Shown piece by piece: positions 52,698 to 64,000 of a stretch of DNA of 64,000 nucleotides. The notes under the pieces are model-generated. The model was not told the DNA's origin. It did no database searches and worked only from the letters and a program-made list of their open reading frames with translations. A program made the translations under genes and the position numbers. Source of the DNA: Acidovorax sp. RAC01 (lineage in GTDB: Bacteria; Pseudomonadota; Gammaproteobacteria; Burkholderiales; Burkholderiaceae_C). The stretch covers positions 496,001 through 560,000 of the forward strand of contig NZ_CP016447.1 in the NCBI RefSeq assembly GCF_001714725.1, given 5' to 3'. Position 1 is the stretch's first letter, and every line of letters starts with the position of its first letter.

Positions 52698-53801
52698 TCA
52701 GCGCGTGACCTTGCCCTGCACGCCCTCCACCAGCCAGTTCATCTGCAGGATCTGCGTATCGGAAAGCGCTTGCCCGGGGGTGATCACCTCGCGGCCCTCG
52801 TTGTCGCGCACCGGCGTCTTTCCGGCACGAAACGGCTGCAAACGTCCCTCGCCAATGGCCTTCTGGGCGGCCAGCACTTCCTTTTGCACGGCGGCAGGAA
52901 CACGGGGGCCGAAATCGCCCACACGGATCATTCCTTCGCGCACGCCGCCCCACACGGTGGCGGTTTTCCAGGTACCCTGCTTCACGGCGCGCACCCGCTG
53001 CGTGTAGTAGGCGCCCCACTGGTGCGTCACGGCCACGATCTGCGCATCGGGCCCGGTGCGGCGCATGTCCGAGTGGTAGGCCACCGCCATCTTGCCGCGC
53101 TCCTGCGCGGCCGCCATCACGGCCGTGGAGCCGGTGTGGAAGGCAATCACATCGACGTTCTGGTTGAACAGCGCCATGGCCGCATCGCGCTCCTTGGGCG
53201 GGTCAAACCACACATCCAGCCACACCACCTTGACCACTGCCTGCGGGTTGACCGAGCGCATGCCCAGCGTGAAGGCGTTGATGCCCTGCAGCACCTCCGG
53301 AATGGGAAAGCCCGCCACGTAACCGCCCACACCCGTCTTAGTCATGCGCCCGGCCGCAATGCCGGCCAGGTAGCGGCCTTCGTAATACCGGGCATTGGCC
53401 GCCGCCACGTTGGGCGCTGTCTTGTAGCCGGTGATGGACTCGAACTTCACATGGGGGAAGTCCTGCGCCACCTTGAGCGTGGGCTCCATGTAGCCAAAGC
53501 TGGGCGTGAAGATGATGTGGTGGCCGGTGGCGGCCAGGTCGCGGATCACGCGCTCGGCATCGGCACCTTCGGCCACGTTCTCGACAAACGTGGTCTTCAC
53601 CTGGCTGCCCAGTGCGGCCTCCACGGCCTTGCGGCCCTCGTCATGCTGGCGCGTCCAGCCGGCTTCGGTGATGGGCGAGACATAGACAAAACCGGCCTTC
53701 ACCGGCTCTGCGGGAGCGCCGACTTTGCCGGGCACCGTTTGCGAAAAAACGGGGGAGAAAAAACAGGCGGCCGCGAGCGCGGCAGCGAGGTTTTTGTACA
53801 T
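52698..53801 (-). CDS. BMP family periplasmic nucleoside/purine-binding protein 1
   Basis: This 367-residue substrate-binding protein has a Sec signal peptide cleaved near FFSPVFSQ. The fold is that of the BMP/PnrA family, which binds purine nucleosides: GFVYVSPITEAGWTRQHDEG, IIFTPSFGYME, NARYYEGRYLAGIAAGRMT and AVAYHSDM. It lies next to guaD on the same strand. No ABC core genes adjoin it, so it may share the ABC system at 56825-60418. The ATG at 53801 follows GAGGACC. Confidence 0.93.
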   Translation of the reverse strand: MYKNLAAALAAACFFSPVFSQTVPGKVGAPAEPVKAGFVYVSPITEAGWTRQHDEGRKAVEAALGSQVKTTFVENVAEGADAERVIRDLAATGHHIIFTPSFGYMEPTLKVAQDFPHVKFESITGYKTAPNVAAANARYYEGRYLAGIAAGRMTKTGVGGYVAGFPIPEVLQGINAFTLGMRSVNPQAVVKVVWLDVWFDPPKERDAAMALFNQNVDVIAFHTGSTAVMAAAQERGKMAVAYHSDMRRTGPDAQIVAVTHQWGAYYTQRVRAVKQGTWKTATVWGGVREGMIRVGDFGPRVPAAVQKEVLAAQKAIGEGRLQPFRAGKTPVRDNEGREVITPGQALSDTQILQMNWLVEGVQGKVTR

Positions 53802-53838
53802 GGTGGTCCTCTACATGGTCCCGATGACATAAAAAGCA

Positions 53839-53863
53839 AAAGGCTGCCGGGACAGCAGCCTTT
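53839..53863 (-). terminator. Terminator-like hairpin in the leader of the first BMP gene
   Basis: AAAGGCTGC and GCAGCCTTT form a 9-bp stem with a 7-nt loop, followed on the minus strand by the T-rich TTTTGCTTTTT. It stands 38 bp upstream of the leftward BMP gene, with no gene behind it on that strand, so it may act as a leader attenuator. Confidence 0.55.
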
Positions 53864-53941
53864 ACAAGCCGGATTTTAGTGCAGGCGGCTGCCAGCCCCG
53901 GCTACGATGGACCTTTGCCATGCCACAGGAGCGCGCCATCC

Positions 53942-55476
<1,535 letters not shown>

Positions 55477-55565
55477 TCAGCAAGGCAGGTGCGGGCTGTA
55501 GATAGATGATGCCTCGTTGGCGCCGCCTTGCAACCGTGCGCCAGCATGCAAGCGCCTCGGCGCAT

Positions 55566-55591
55566 GAAAAAAGCCGCCCGGAGGCGGCTTT
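55566..55591 (-). terminator. Intrinsic terminator of the BMP transporter unit
   Basis: On the minus strand AAGCCGCC, loop of four, GGCGGCTT is followed by a T tract (complement of the A run at 55566-55572). Confidence 0.9.
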
Positions 55592-55611
55592 GGCAGCGGG
55601 TAGCGAAGCGG

Positions 55612-56778
55612 TTACTTCTTGTCGCCGCCGGGGATCTTGCCTTCCACGCCCTTGACGTAGAAGTTCACGCCGCCCAGGAACTTGTCGTCAGCCACGGCGT
55701 CCTTGGCCAGGATTTCCTTGCCGTCCTGACCCACGATCGGGCCCTTCCAGATCACGAACGAACCATCGGCCAGGCCCTTCTTGATGCCTTCGACCTTGGT
55801 CTTGATGTCGGCAGGCACGTCTTCGGCGATGGAGACGATGTCGATCGCGCCTTCCTTCACGCCCCACCAGCTCTGGCCCGAAGCCCAGTTGCCGTCCAGC
55901 ACGTCCTTGGTGGCCTTGATGTAGTACGGGCCCCAGTTGATGATGGCCGAGGCCAGGTGGGCCTTGGGACCGTAGGCGGTCATGTCCGAATCCCAGCCGA
56001 AGGCGCGCTTGCCCTTTTCTTGCGCCGTCTTGAGCACGGCGGGCGAGTCGGTGTTCTGGAACAGCACGTCGGCGCCGCCGTTGATCAGGCTGGTGGCAGC
56101 CTCGGTTTCCTTGGGTGGGCTGAACCATTCGTTCACCCAGACCACCTTGGTCTTGATCTTGGGGTTGACCGACTGCGCGCCCATGGTGAAGCTGTTGATG
56201 TTGCGGATCACTTCAGGGATTGGCACCGAGCCCACCACGCCCAGGGTGTTCGACTTGGTCATGGCACCGGCAATCACGCCCGCCATGTACGCGCCTTCAT
56301 AGGTGCGGCTGTCATAGGTGCGCAGGTTCTCGGCCGTCTTGTAACCGGTGGCGTGTTCGAACTTGATGTTCTTGTTGTCCTCGGCCACCTTGAGCATCGA
56401 CTCCATGTAGCCGAAGGTGGTGCCAAAGATGAGCTTGTTGCCCTGGCCGGCCAGGTCGCGCAGCACGCGCTCGGCGTCAGCCGACTCGGGCACGCTTTCG
56501 ACAAAGCTCGTCACGACCTTGTCGCCGAATTCCTTTTCGATGGCCTTGCGGCCGTTGTCGTGCGCAAACGACCAGCCGCCGTCGCCCACAGGGCCCACGT
56601 AGGCAAACGCGATCTTCAGTGGCTCGGGCTTGGGCGCGGGCGCTTCGGCCGCAGGAGCGGGCGCTGGCGCGGGGGCCGGCGCGGGCTCTTCCTTCTTGCC
56701 ACAGCCCACCAGTGCGGCGGCAGCGACGGCGGAGAGCGCCGCCACCTTGAGCAGCGAGCGTTTCTGCAGATCAGTCAT
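55612..56778 (-). CDS. BMP family lipoprotein nucleoside/purine-binding protein 2
   Basis: This 388-residue substrate-binding lipoprotein has lipobox AALVGC, an Ala-Pro linker, and the BMP/PnrA fold (AFAYVGPVGDGGWSFAHDNG, IFGTTFGYMES, SRTYEGAYMAGVIAGAMTK, AFGWDSDMTAYG). It lies 46 bp after the permease gene and closes the ABC unit, before a strong terminator. The ATG at 56778 follows AAGGAACC. It is a paralogue of the protein at 52698-53801. Confidence 0.95.
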   Translation of the reverse strand: MTDLQKRSLLKVAALSAVAAAALVGCGKKEEPAPAPAPAPAPAAEAPAPKPEPLKIAFAYVGPVGDGGWSFAHDNGRKAIEKEFGDKVVTSFVESVPESADAERVLRDLAGQGNKLIFGTTFGYMESMLKVAEDNKNIKFEHATGYKTAENLRTYDSRTYEGAYMAGVIAGAMTKSNTLGVVGSVPIPEVIRNINSFTMGAQSVNPKIKTKVVWVNEWFSPPKETEAATSLINGGADVLFQNTDSPAVLKTAQEKGKRAFGWDSDMTAYGPKAHLASAIINWGPYYIKATKDVLDGNWASGQSWWGVKEGAIDIVSIAEDVPADIKTKVEGIKKGLADGSFVIWKGPIVGQDGKEILAKDAVADDKFLGGVNFYVKGVEGKIPGGDKK

Positions 56779-56824
56779 GTCGGTTCCTTCTTGAGAACGT
56801 TGGGTTGAACAGGGGAAACAATAA

Positions 56825-57745
56825 TTATGAGCCCGGGTAGAAAGGCTTGCCCAGCGATGCCGGCATGTTGATGCGAATCCAGGCCGGGTTGCGCGATATG
56901 AGCGCCAGCACCACGATGGTGGCCACATACGGCAGCATGCTCAGCAACTGGCTGGCCACCTGCACGCCCGTGGCCTGCAAATGGAACTGCAGCATCGTCA
57001 CGCCGCCGAACAGATAGGCACCAAGCAATACGCGTGCCGGCCGCCAGGTGGCAAAGGTGGTGAGGGCCAGAGCGATCCAGCCGCGGCCGGCCACCATGCC
57101 CTCGACCCACAGCGGTGTGTACACGGTGGAGATGTAGGCGCCGGCCAGCCCGCACAGCGCACCACCCGCCACCACCGCCGCCAGCCGGATGCGGCGCACC
57201 GGGTAGCCCAGCGCATGGGCAGACTCGGGTGACTCCCCCACCGAGCGCAGCACCAGCCCGGCCCGCGTGCGGTATAGAAACCAGATCAGCGCCAACGCCA
57301 GCACCATGGTCAGGTACACCAGCGGATGCTGCCGGAACAGCGCCGGCCCCAGCAGCGGGACATCGCCCAGCACCGGGATCGCGTATTTGGGCAGCTCGGG
57401 CAGCTTGGCCTGCACATAGCTGATGCCGGCGAAGGCCGAGAAACCCACACCGAACAGGCTCAGCGCCAGCCCGGTGGCGTACTGGTTGGTGTTGAGCCAG
57501 ATCACCAGCACGCCAAAGACGGCCGCCAGCAGCGCACCGGCCGCCATACCGGCCGCAAAGCCCAGCCAGGTGTTGCCCGTGTGCACCACGGTGGCAAAAC
57601 CGGCAATGGCCGCGCAGAGCATCATGCCCTCGGCCCCCAGGTTGACGATGCCGGCCTTCTCGTTGATCAGCAGGCCCAGGGCCGCAATGGCCAGCACGGT
57701 GCCCGCGCTCAGCGTGGCACCGATGAGGAGTGCGTACGATTCCAT
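56825..57745 (-). CDS. BMP-type ABC transporter permease (second subunit)
   Basis: This 306-residue membrane protein has eight to nine hydrophobic segments and the family sequence GLLINEKAGIVNLGAEGMML near the N-terminus. It pairs with the permease half of the fused protein upstream. Its ATG at 57745 follows the preceding TAA with no gap. Confidence 0.95.
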   Translation of the reverse strand: MESYALLIGATLSAGTVLAIAALGLLINEKAGIVNLGAEGMMLCAAIAGFATVVHTGNTWLGFAAGMAAGALLAAVFGVLVIWLNTNQYATGLALSLFGVGFSAFAGISYVQAKLPELPKYAIPVLGDVPLLGPALFRQHPLVYLTMVLALALIWFLYRTRAGLVLRSVGESPESAHALGYPVRRIRLAAVVAGGALCGLAGAYISTVYTPLWVEGMVAGRGWIALALTTFATWRPARVLLGAYLFGGVTMLQFHLQATGVQVASQLLSMLPYVATIVVLALISRNPAWIRINMPASLGKPFYPGS

Positions 57746-60418
57746 TTATGCGGCTCCCTTGCCTGGTGCGCGGGTGCCCACCCAGCGGATGCGGTAGGCA
57801 ATCAGCGTGTCGCACGCCAGCAGCGTGAACAGCAGTAGGCCCTGGAACACGCCCGTGAGCGACTTGGGCAGCCCCAGGCGCGACTGCGCCAGCTCGCCGC
57901 CGATGTAGAACATGCTCATGAGGATGGCCGAAAGAATCATGCCGACCGGATGCAGCCGGCCCACAAACGCCACGATGATGGCCGCAAAGCCGTAGCCTGC
58001 GGGCACATACGGCGTGAGCTGGCCAATGGGGCCCGCCACTTCCAGCGCACCCGCCAGGCCGGCCGCACCGCCCGAGATCAGCAGTGCCGTCCACAGCGCC
58101 TTGCGCGATGAAAACCCGGCGTAGCGCGCGGCCGCCGGTGCCAGCCCGCCCACCTGCTGCGCAAAACCGGCCCGCGTGCGAAACAGGAAGATCCACAGTG
58201 CAGCAGCCCCCGCCAGCGCCAGCAGCAGCCCGATGGACACGCGCGAGCCCTGCATCAGCCGGGGTATCTGCGTGACCTTATCGAACATCTTGGTCTGCGG
58301 AAAGTTGTAGCCCATCGGGTCTTTCCACGGCCCGTACACCAGGTAGCCCAGCACCAGCGTGGCCACGTACACCAGCATCAGGCTGACCAGAATCTCGTTG
58401 GCGTTGAACTTGTCGCGCAGCAGCGCCGTGAGCCCCGCCCACACCATGCCGCCCAGCACGCCGGCCAGCAAAATCGCCGGCACGATCCACGGCCCGGTGC
58501 TCTTGTCGGCCAGCAGCGCCATGCCGCCAGCAGCCACCGCGCCGATCACGAACTGGCCCTCGGCGCCGATGTTCCACACGTTGGAGCGAAAGCACACCGC
58601 CAGCCCCAGCGCAATCAGCAGCAGCGGCGTGGCCTTGACCATGAGTTCGCCAATGGCGTACTGCGACTTGATGGGCTCCCAGAAGAAGACCTGCAGGCCA
58701 CGCACCGGGTCCTTGCCCAGCGCCATGAACAGCGCCACGCCGATGAGCACCGTCACCGCCAGCGCAAGCAGGGGTGAGCCGTATGTCCACAGCCGCGACG
58801 ATTGCGGGCGCGCTTCAAGCTTGAACATGGTGGCCTCCCCGACGTTGCCCTGCACACGCGACTGGGCCAGGTGGGCCTGCACATCGGCATGCCACAGGCC
58901 GCTCATCCACTCGCCAATGCGTTCCACCGTGGCCCCGGCACGGGGCACCGAGGGCGACAGGTGGCCCTTGGCCACCACGTGCAGCCGGTCACAGATTTCA
59001 AACAATTCGTCCAGCTCCTCACTGACCACCAGCACCGCACAGCCGGCATCGCGCAGCGCCAGGATGGAGCCGCGAATCTGCGCGGCCGCGCCCACGTCCA
59101 CGCCCCAGGTGGGTTGCGAGACGATGAGCAGTTTGGGGTTGGCGTCGATCTCGCGCCCCACGATGAACTTTTGCAGATTGCCACCCGACAGCGACTTGGC
59201 CGCCGCGTTGGGGCCGCCAGCCTTGACGTTGAAGCGGGCAATGATGTCGGCCGCATGCTTTTGCAGCGCGCCCACCTTGATCCAGCCGCTGCCGCTGACC
59301 GAACTGGTGCGCGTGAGCAGCAGGTTGTGCGCCAGGCCCATGGTGGGCACCGCACCCCGGCCCAGGCGTTCTTCCGGCACAAAGTGCAGGCCCAGCGCCC
59401 GGCGCTGGCGTGGGCCCATGCGGCCTGCGTTCTGGCCCGCGACCTGAATGCTGGCGGCGTCGGCACGCGCATCCTCGCCCGACAGGGCGTAGAGCAGTTC
59501 CTTCTGGCCATTGCCCGACACACCGGCAATGCCCACCACCTCGCCCGCCTTCACCTCGAATTCGATGTCGGTCAGGTCCACGCCAAACTGGTCGGCGCGC
59601 GGCAGCGACAGGCCTTGCAAGCGCAGCACGGTGGCACCGGTCTGCACGGTGCGGTGTTGCAGCGCAGGCGGCTCGGCGCCGATCATCAGGCGCGAGAGCG
59701 ACGCGTTGGATTCCTCGGCCGGGTTGCACACGCCCGTGACCTTGCCGCCGCGCAGCACCGTGCAGGCCGTGCACAGCGCACGGATCTCGTGCAGCTTGTG
59801 GCTGATGTACAAAATGCTGCAGCCTTCACTGGCCAGCTTGCGCAGCACCACAAAGAGCTTTTCGACCGCCTGCGGCGTGAGCACCGAGGTGGGCTCATCG
59901 AGGATGAGCACCTTGGGGTTGGTGAGCAGGGCGCGGATGATTTCCACGCGCTGCATCTCGCCCACGGAGAGGGTGTGCACCGGGCGCAGCGGGTCCACAT
60001 CCAGCCCGTATTCGGCGGCCTTGGCGGTGATGCGCTGGGTGACGTCGGCCAGGCTCAGGCTTTTGTCCAGCCCCAGCCACACGTTTTCGGCCACCGTCAG
60101 GGTGTCGAACAGGCTGAAGTGCTGAAACACCATGGCGATGCCCAGGGCGCGGGCCTCTTGCGGGTTGCGCACCTGCACGGTCTGCCCGTTGAACTGCACG
60201 CTGCCTTCGTCGGGCTTGACCGAGCCGTAGATGATCTTCATCAGCGTGGACTTGCCCGCGCCGTTTTCGCCCAGCACGGCATGGATTTCGCCCGGCTGCA
60301 CCGTGAGCGAAACGCCGCTGTTGGCCACCACGGCCGGGTAGCGTTTGGTGATGCCCGACAGCTGCAGCCGCGGCGGCGGCCGAGTGCCCGCGTCAGGGGA
60401 GTTGGGGGGTGAACTCAT
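57746..60418 (-). CDS. Fused ABC ATPase and permease of a BMP-type nucleoside/purine transporter
   Basis: This single open frame of 890 residues joins a two-domain ATPase (1 to about 510; first Walker A GENGAGKST at 50-58, first signature LSVGEMQR, second LSGGNLQK) to a permease (from about residue 531; SNVWNIGAEGQFVIGAVAAG and eight or more helices). In related operons I expect two separate genes, with the permease beginning MFKLEARPQ. Here no stop intervenes: the ATPase end GLWHADVQAHLAQSRVQGN runs straight to that Met531, which still has its own GGGGAGG site. Both a fusion protein and a free permease could be made. The linker is about 20 residues. Confidence 0.9.
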   Translation of the reverse strand: MSSPPNSPDAGTRPPPRLQLSGITKRYPAVVANSGVSLTVQPGEIHAVLGENGAGKSTLMKIIYGSVKPDEGSVQFNGQTVQVRNPQEARALGIAMVFQHFSLFDTLTVAENVWLGLDKSLSLADVTQRITAKAAEYGLDVDPLRPVHTLSVGEMQRVEIIRALLTNPKVLILDEPTSVLTPQAVEKLFVVLRKLASEGCSILYISHKLHEIRALCTACTVLRGGKVTGVCNPAEESNASLSRLMIGAEPPALQHRTVQTGATVLRLQGLSLPRADQFGVDLTDIEFEVKAGEVVGIAGVSGNGQKELLYALSGEDARADAASIQVAGQNAGRMGPRQRRALGLHFVPEERLGRGAVPTMGLAHNLLLTRTSSVSGSGWIKVGALQKHAADIIARFNVKAGGPNAAAKSLSGGNLQKFIVGREIDANPKLLIVSQPTWGVDVGAAAQIRGSILALRDAGCAVLVVSEELDELFEICDRLHVVAKGHLSPSVPRAGATVERIGEWMSGLWHADVQAHLAQSRVQGNVGEATMFKLEARPQSSRLWTYGSPLLALAVTVLIGVALFMALGKDPVRGLQVFFWEPIKSQYAIGELMVKATPLLLIALGLAVCFRSNVWNIGAEGQFVIGAVAAGGMALLADKSTGPWIVPAILLAGVLGGMVWAGLTALLRDKFNANEILVSLMLVYVATLVLGYLVYGPWKDPMGYNFPQTKMFDKVTQIPRLMQGSRVSIGLLLALAGAAALWIFLFRTRAGFAQQVGGLAPAAARYAGFSSRKALWTALLISGGAAGLAGALEVAGPIGQLTPYVPAGYGFAAIIVAFVGRLHPVGMILSAILMSMFYIGGELAQSRLGLPKSLTGVFQGLLLFTLLACDTLIAYRIRWVGTRAPGKGAA
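58826..58841 (-). promoter_or_regulatory. Internal ribosome binding site and start for the permease half
   Basis: On the minus strand GGGGAGGCCACCATG precedes codons for FKLEARPQ, inside the longer open frame. The spacing is good, so the permease (57746-58828, 360 residues) can be translated alone. Confidence 0.7.
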
Positions 60419-60449
60419 GCGGTCGATTGTCTCTCAGTTTGGCCGGGGC

Positions 60450-60515
60450 CTTTTATATGGAATCGCCTTCTTGCGCTTGTTCAGCATGCGCTGGTAGCTA
60501 TTCTTTTCGTAGCGT
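60450..60515. repeat. Comamonadaceae repeat overlapping the end of the LysR gene
   Basis: CTTGCGCTTGTTCAGCATGCGC and TGGTAGCTATTCTTTTC follow the plan of the 39181-39237 copy. The LysR stop codon at 60498-60500 lies inside it. Confidence 0.65.
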
Positions 60516-61430
60516 CGCAGCCACGCCCTTCACGCATTCGCGCAGCCACATGGCCGCGGCCGAGTGGTGGGTGCGGGCGTGCCACAGCTGGTAATACATC
60601 AGCCGCGGAAACGGCACCGGGCACGGCAGGATGGCCAGCGGCAGGCGCTGTAGGTAGCGCTCGCAATATTGGCGCCCGGTGGTCATCACCAGCAGGCTCG
60701 ACGCGACGATGTCCGGAATCAGGCTGAAGTGCGCGCAGCGCGCGGTGATGTTGCGCGACAGGCCCAGGCTGTCCAGGTGGGCATCGATCACGCCGCGGGC
60801 ACCGGGGTGGGTGGGCGTGGGGGCAATGTGCTCGGCCGCCAGCCAGCTGTCCACATCCCAGCCGCGGCGTACCGCCGGGTGGCCCTGCCCCACCAGGCAC
60901 ACCACCTCGTCGCCAAACAGGCGGCCCATGTGCAGGTCTTCGGGGGGCTGCGGCCAGTTGCCAATCACCACATCGACCTCGCCCTGCGCCAGGTGGGCGT
61001 GGTAGTGCGCATCGGCCGAAAGGGGGTGGATCTCGATGGGGCACAGGGGCGCCAGGGCCTTGATGCGGGCCACCAGCTGGGGCAGGAACAGCGGGTCCAG
61101 GTAGTCGCTGGCCGCCACACGGAAGGTGCGCGTGGCCGTGCGCGGGTCGAACCCGCGGGCGTCGGAGAACAGGGCCTCGGCCGACCGCAGGATGGCCGCC
61201 GCGGGCTCCACCATGCGCAGCGCGGCGTCCGTGGGCATCATGCTGGCGCCCGAGCGCACCAGGAGCGGGTCGCCCGAAAGGTCGCGCAGGCGCTTGAGCG
61301 CAGCCGACACCGCCGGCTGGTGCATGCCCAAGCGGACGGCGGCCCTCGATACGCTGCGTTCGATCAACACGGTGTGCAAGACCCTTATGAGATGGAGGTC
61401 TATCTTGTCGAAAAGGGCGTGGTCTCTCAT
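60498..61430 (-). CDS. LysR family regulator linked to xdh
   Basis: This 310-residue regulator has an N-terminal HTH (SVSRAAVRLGMHQPAVSAALKR) and an effector domain. It is divergent from xdhA with a 256-bp spacer that has a 7-bp inverted repeat at 61451-61468, and it lies just upstream of the ABC transporter unit on the same strand. It probably controls purine oxidation and uptake. The stop codon falls in a repeat copy. The ATG at 61430 is used. Confidence 0.92.
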   Translation of the reverse strand: MRDHALFDKIDLHLIRVLHTVLIERSVSRAAVRLGMHQPAVSAALKRLRDLSGDPLLVRSGASMMPTDAALRMVEPAAAILRSAEALFSDARGFDPRTATRTFRVAASDYLDPLFLPQLVARIKALAPLCPIEIHPLSADAHYHAHLAQGEVDVVIGNWPQPPEDLHMGRLFGDEVVCLVGQGHPAVRRGWDVDSWLAAEHIAPTPTHPGARGVIDAHLDSLGLSRNITARCAHFSLIPDIVASSLLVMTTGRQYCERYLQRLPLAILPCPVPFPRLMYYQLWHARTHHSAAAMWLRECVKGVAATLRKE

Positions 61431-61450
61431 AGCAGTGCGTGCATTGATGT

Positions 61451-61468
61451 CATAAGCTTGTGCTTATG
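61451..61468. promoter_or_regulatory. Candidate LysR operator in the xdh divergent region
   Basis: CATAAGC, spacer TTGT, GCTTATG is a perfect inverted repeat 21 bp upstream of the LysR start codon. Confidence 0.5.
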
Positions 61469-61587
61469 GCGGGCGCCCTCGGGCGACTTACCCTCTGAGA
61501 CCCTGTCAGAAAGATCCGGTGAAGCGGCATATGCAGATGGCATGCCAGCAGCGGGCATGCCGAGTGTGCGGCCTCCATTGCAGGGCC

Positions 61588-61628
61588 GGGGCTGGGACTA
61601 GCCCCAAGTTCTGCCCCGGTCCCAGCCC
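61588..61628 (+). promoter_or_regulatory. Leader with two mutually exclusive hairpins upstream of xdhA
   Basis: GGGCTGGGAC at 61589-61598 pairs with GTCCCAGCCC at 61619-61628 over a 20-nt loop. The same left arm can instead pair GGGGCT (61588-61593) with AGCCCC (61600-61605). The region ends 58 bp before the xdhA start. It may be a regulatory RNA element. Confidence 0.4.
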
Positions 61629-61686
61629 GCCCCCGGACGCTTCCTGATCGGCAACGAGCAACTTGGCAACCCATTCGGCTTACGAC

Positions 61687-63236
<1,550 letters not shown>

Positions 63237-63240
<4 letters not shown>

Positions 63241-64000
63241 ACCCGCGCGATTCCATGCCCCTGAGCCGCGACGCGGTGGACGACCCGCGGGCCAACACGG
63301 CCGATGCCCATGCCGCCGAGCCCCTGGCACCGCTGCAGCCCAGCGCGCCCGCCAGCCAGCGCGCCATGGGCCAGTCGCACATCCACGAAAGCGCCCGGGC
63401 CCAGGTGGCCGGCGCGGCGTGTTACATCGACGACCTGCCCGAGGTCAAGGGCACGCTGTACGCAGCACCCATCCTTTCCACCGTGGCGCACGGCACGCTG
63501 CACGGGGTGGATGCCAGCGCCGCCCTGGCCCTGCCGGGCGTGCGCGGGGTGGTGCTGGCCGCCGATGTGCCCGGCGACAAGCTGCTGGCCGCCTTTGCGC
63601 ACGACGAGCCCGTGTTTGCCATCGACACCGTGCAGCACATCGGCCAGGTCATCGGCCTGGTGGTGGCCGATTCGGTCATGCAGGCGCGCCGCGCCGTGCG
63701 CGCGGTCAAGCTCGATATCACCCCGCTGCCTGCGGTGCTGAGCGTGCACGATGCACTGAAGGCCCATAGCTATGTGCTGCCCCCGGTGTTTGTGCGCCGG
63801 GGCGATGCCGCGCAGGGCCTGGCGCAATCCGCCCACCGTCTGCAAGGCGCCTTTGAAGTGGGCGGGCAGGAGCACTTTTACCTGGAAGGCCAGATCGCCT
63901 ACGCGCTGCCGCTGGAGCAGCGGCAGTGGTGCATCTACTCCAGCACACAGCACCCCGGCGAGGTTCAGCACTGGGTGGCGCATGCGCTGGGCATCGACAA
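63237..64000 (+). CDS. xdhB: Xanthine dehydrogenase large (molybdenum) subunit, N-terminal part
   Basis: The open frame runs from the ATG at 63237, overlapping the xdhA stop, off the right edge (254 codons). After a variable head of about 40 residues it reads GQSHIHESARAQVAGAACYI, DDLPEVKGTLYAAP, IGQVIGLVVADS and VGGQEHFYLEGQIAYALP, the conserved start of the molybdopterin subunit. The rest, including the active-site Glu, is outside the window. Confidence 0.95.

Noticed and set aside
58802..60412. Open frame of 536 codons on the plus strand, antisense to the ABC ATPase
   Set aside because: It has no family resemblance and exactly shadows a gene with intact Walker and signature motifs.
63760..63775. 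ATAGCTATG in xdhB resembling the end of the Comamonadaceae repeat
   Set aside because: Only the short TAGCTAT block matches and no palindrome follows, so it is probably chance.

Overview
The window looks like chromosomal DNA from a betaproteobacterium of the family Comamonadaceae, close to Acidovorax. The grounds are high G+C, protein sequences typical of that group (ArgF, MurJ, NosZ, XdhA, a DUF3579 gene beside argD) and many copies of short interspersed repeats of the kind found in these genomes. I found no tRNA, rRNA, CRISPR array, transposase or prophage. Gene density is high and most genes can be assigned to a family.

Layout. 1-4549: end of an AI-2E family transporter, a PHB-depolymerase-like esterase, and a three-gene cassette (isochorismatase-like hydrolase, stand-alone DJ-1/PfpI protein, GlxA/AraC regulator) closed by a 166-bp inverted-repeat element. 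4623-12853: chemoreceptor, LysR regulator, polyphosphate kinase 2, an orphan ParB-like protein, SirB1-like protein, murJ and rpsT. 13148-16574: DUF3579 protein, argD, argF and an HD-like protein. 16578-19406: a small CusF-like secreted protein, an S9 lipoprotein peptidase and a YkgJ-type cysteine cluster protein. 19519-22600: kynB-kynU-kynA, the tryptophan to anthranilate pathway. 22804-34877: MliC-like lipoprotein, a decayed MFS gene, an FAD monooxygenase, a PAS-GGDEF-EAL protein, aconitase, a membrane protein divergent from an MmyB-type regulator, an H-NS family protein and apaH.

34887-46155 is a complete nitrous oxide reductase locus. nosX (ApbE-type) and a c-type cytochrome run leftward. 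A DUF2946-like gene, nosZ, nosR, nosD, nosF, nosY, nosL and a second nosL-type gene run rightward. The shared intergenic region holds an FNR/DNR-type box, a perfect palindrome and a -10 element with class II promoter geometry. NosZ reduces N2O, NosR and NosX supply electrons and flavin, NosDFY and the two NosL proteins serve copper-site assembly. No nitrate, nitrite or NO reductase genes are in the window.

46232-50587: rhlE helicase, YpfJ-type metallopeptidase, pcp, and an ornithine cyclodeaminase-family reductase. 50667-64000 is a nucleotide and purine salvage or catabolism island: dcd, guanine deaminase, two BMP-family binding proteins, an ABC ATPase fused in frame to its permease, a second permease, an adenine-deaminase-type enzyme, a HIT protein, a LysR regulator, and xdhA with the start of xdhB. 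Together these would import purine nucleosides or bases, deaminate them to hypoxanthine and xanthine, and oxidise those.

The most distinctive feature of the window is its repeats. At least a dozen copies of one imperfect palindromic repeat are present. Two lie inside genes and are translated (argF, xdhA), and others touch or overlap the stop codons of guaD, the xdh-linked LysR gene and the esterase gene, or sit immediately before the nosR start codon.
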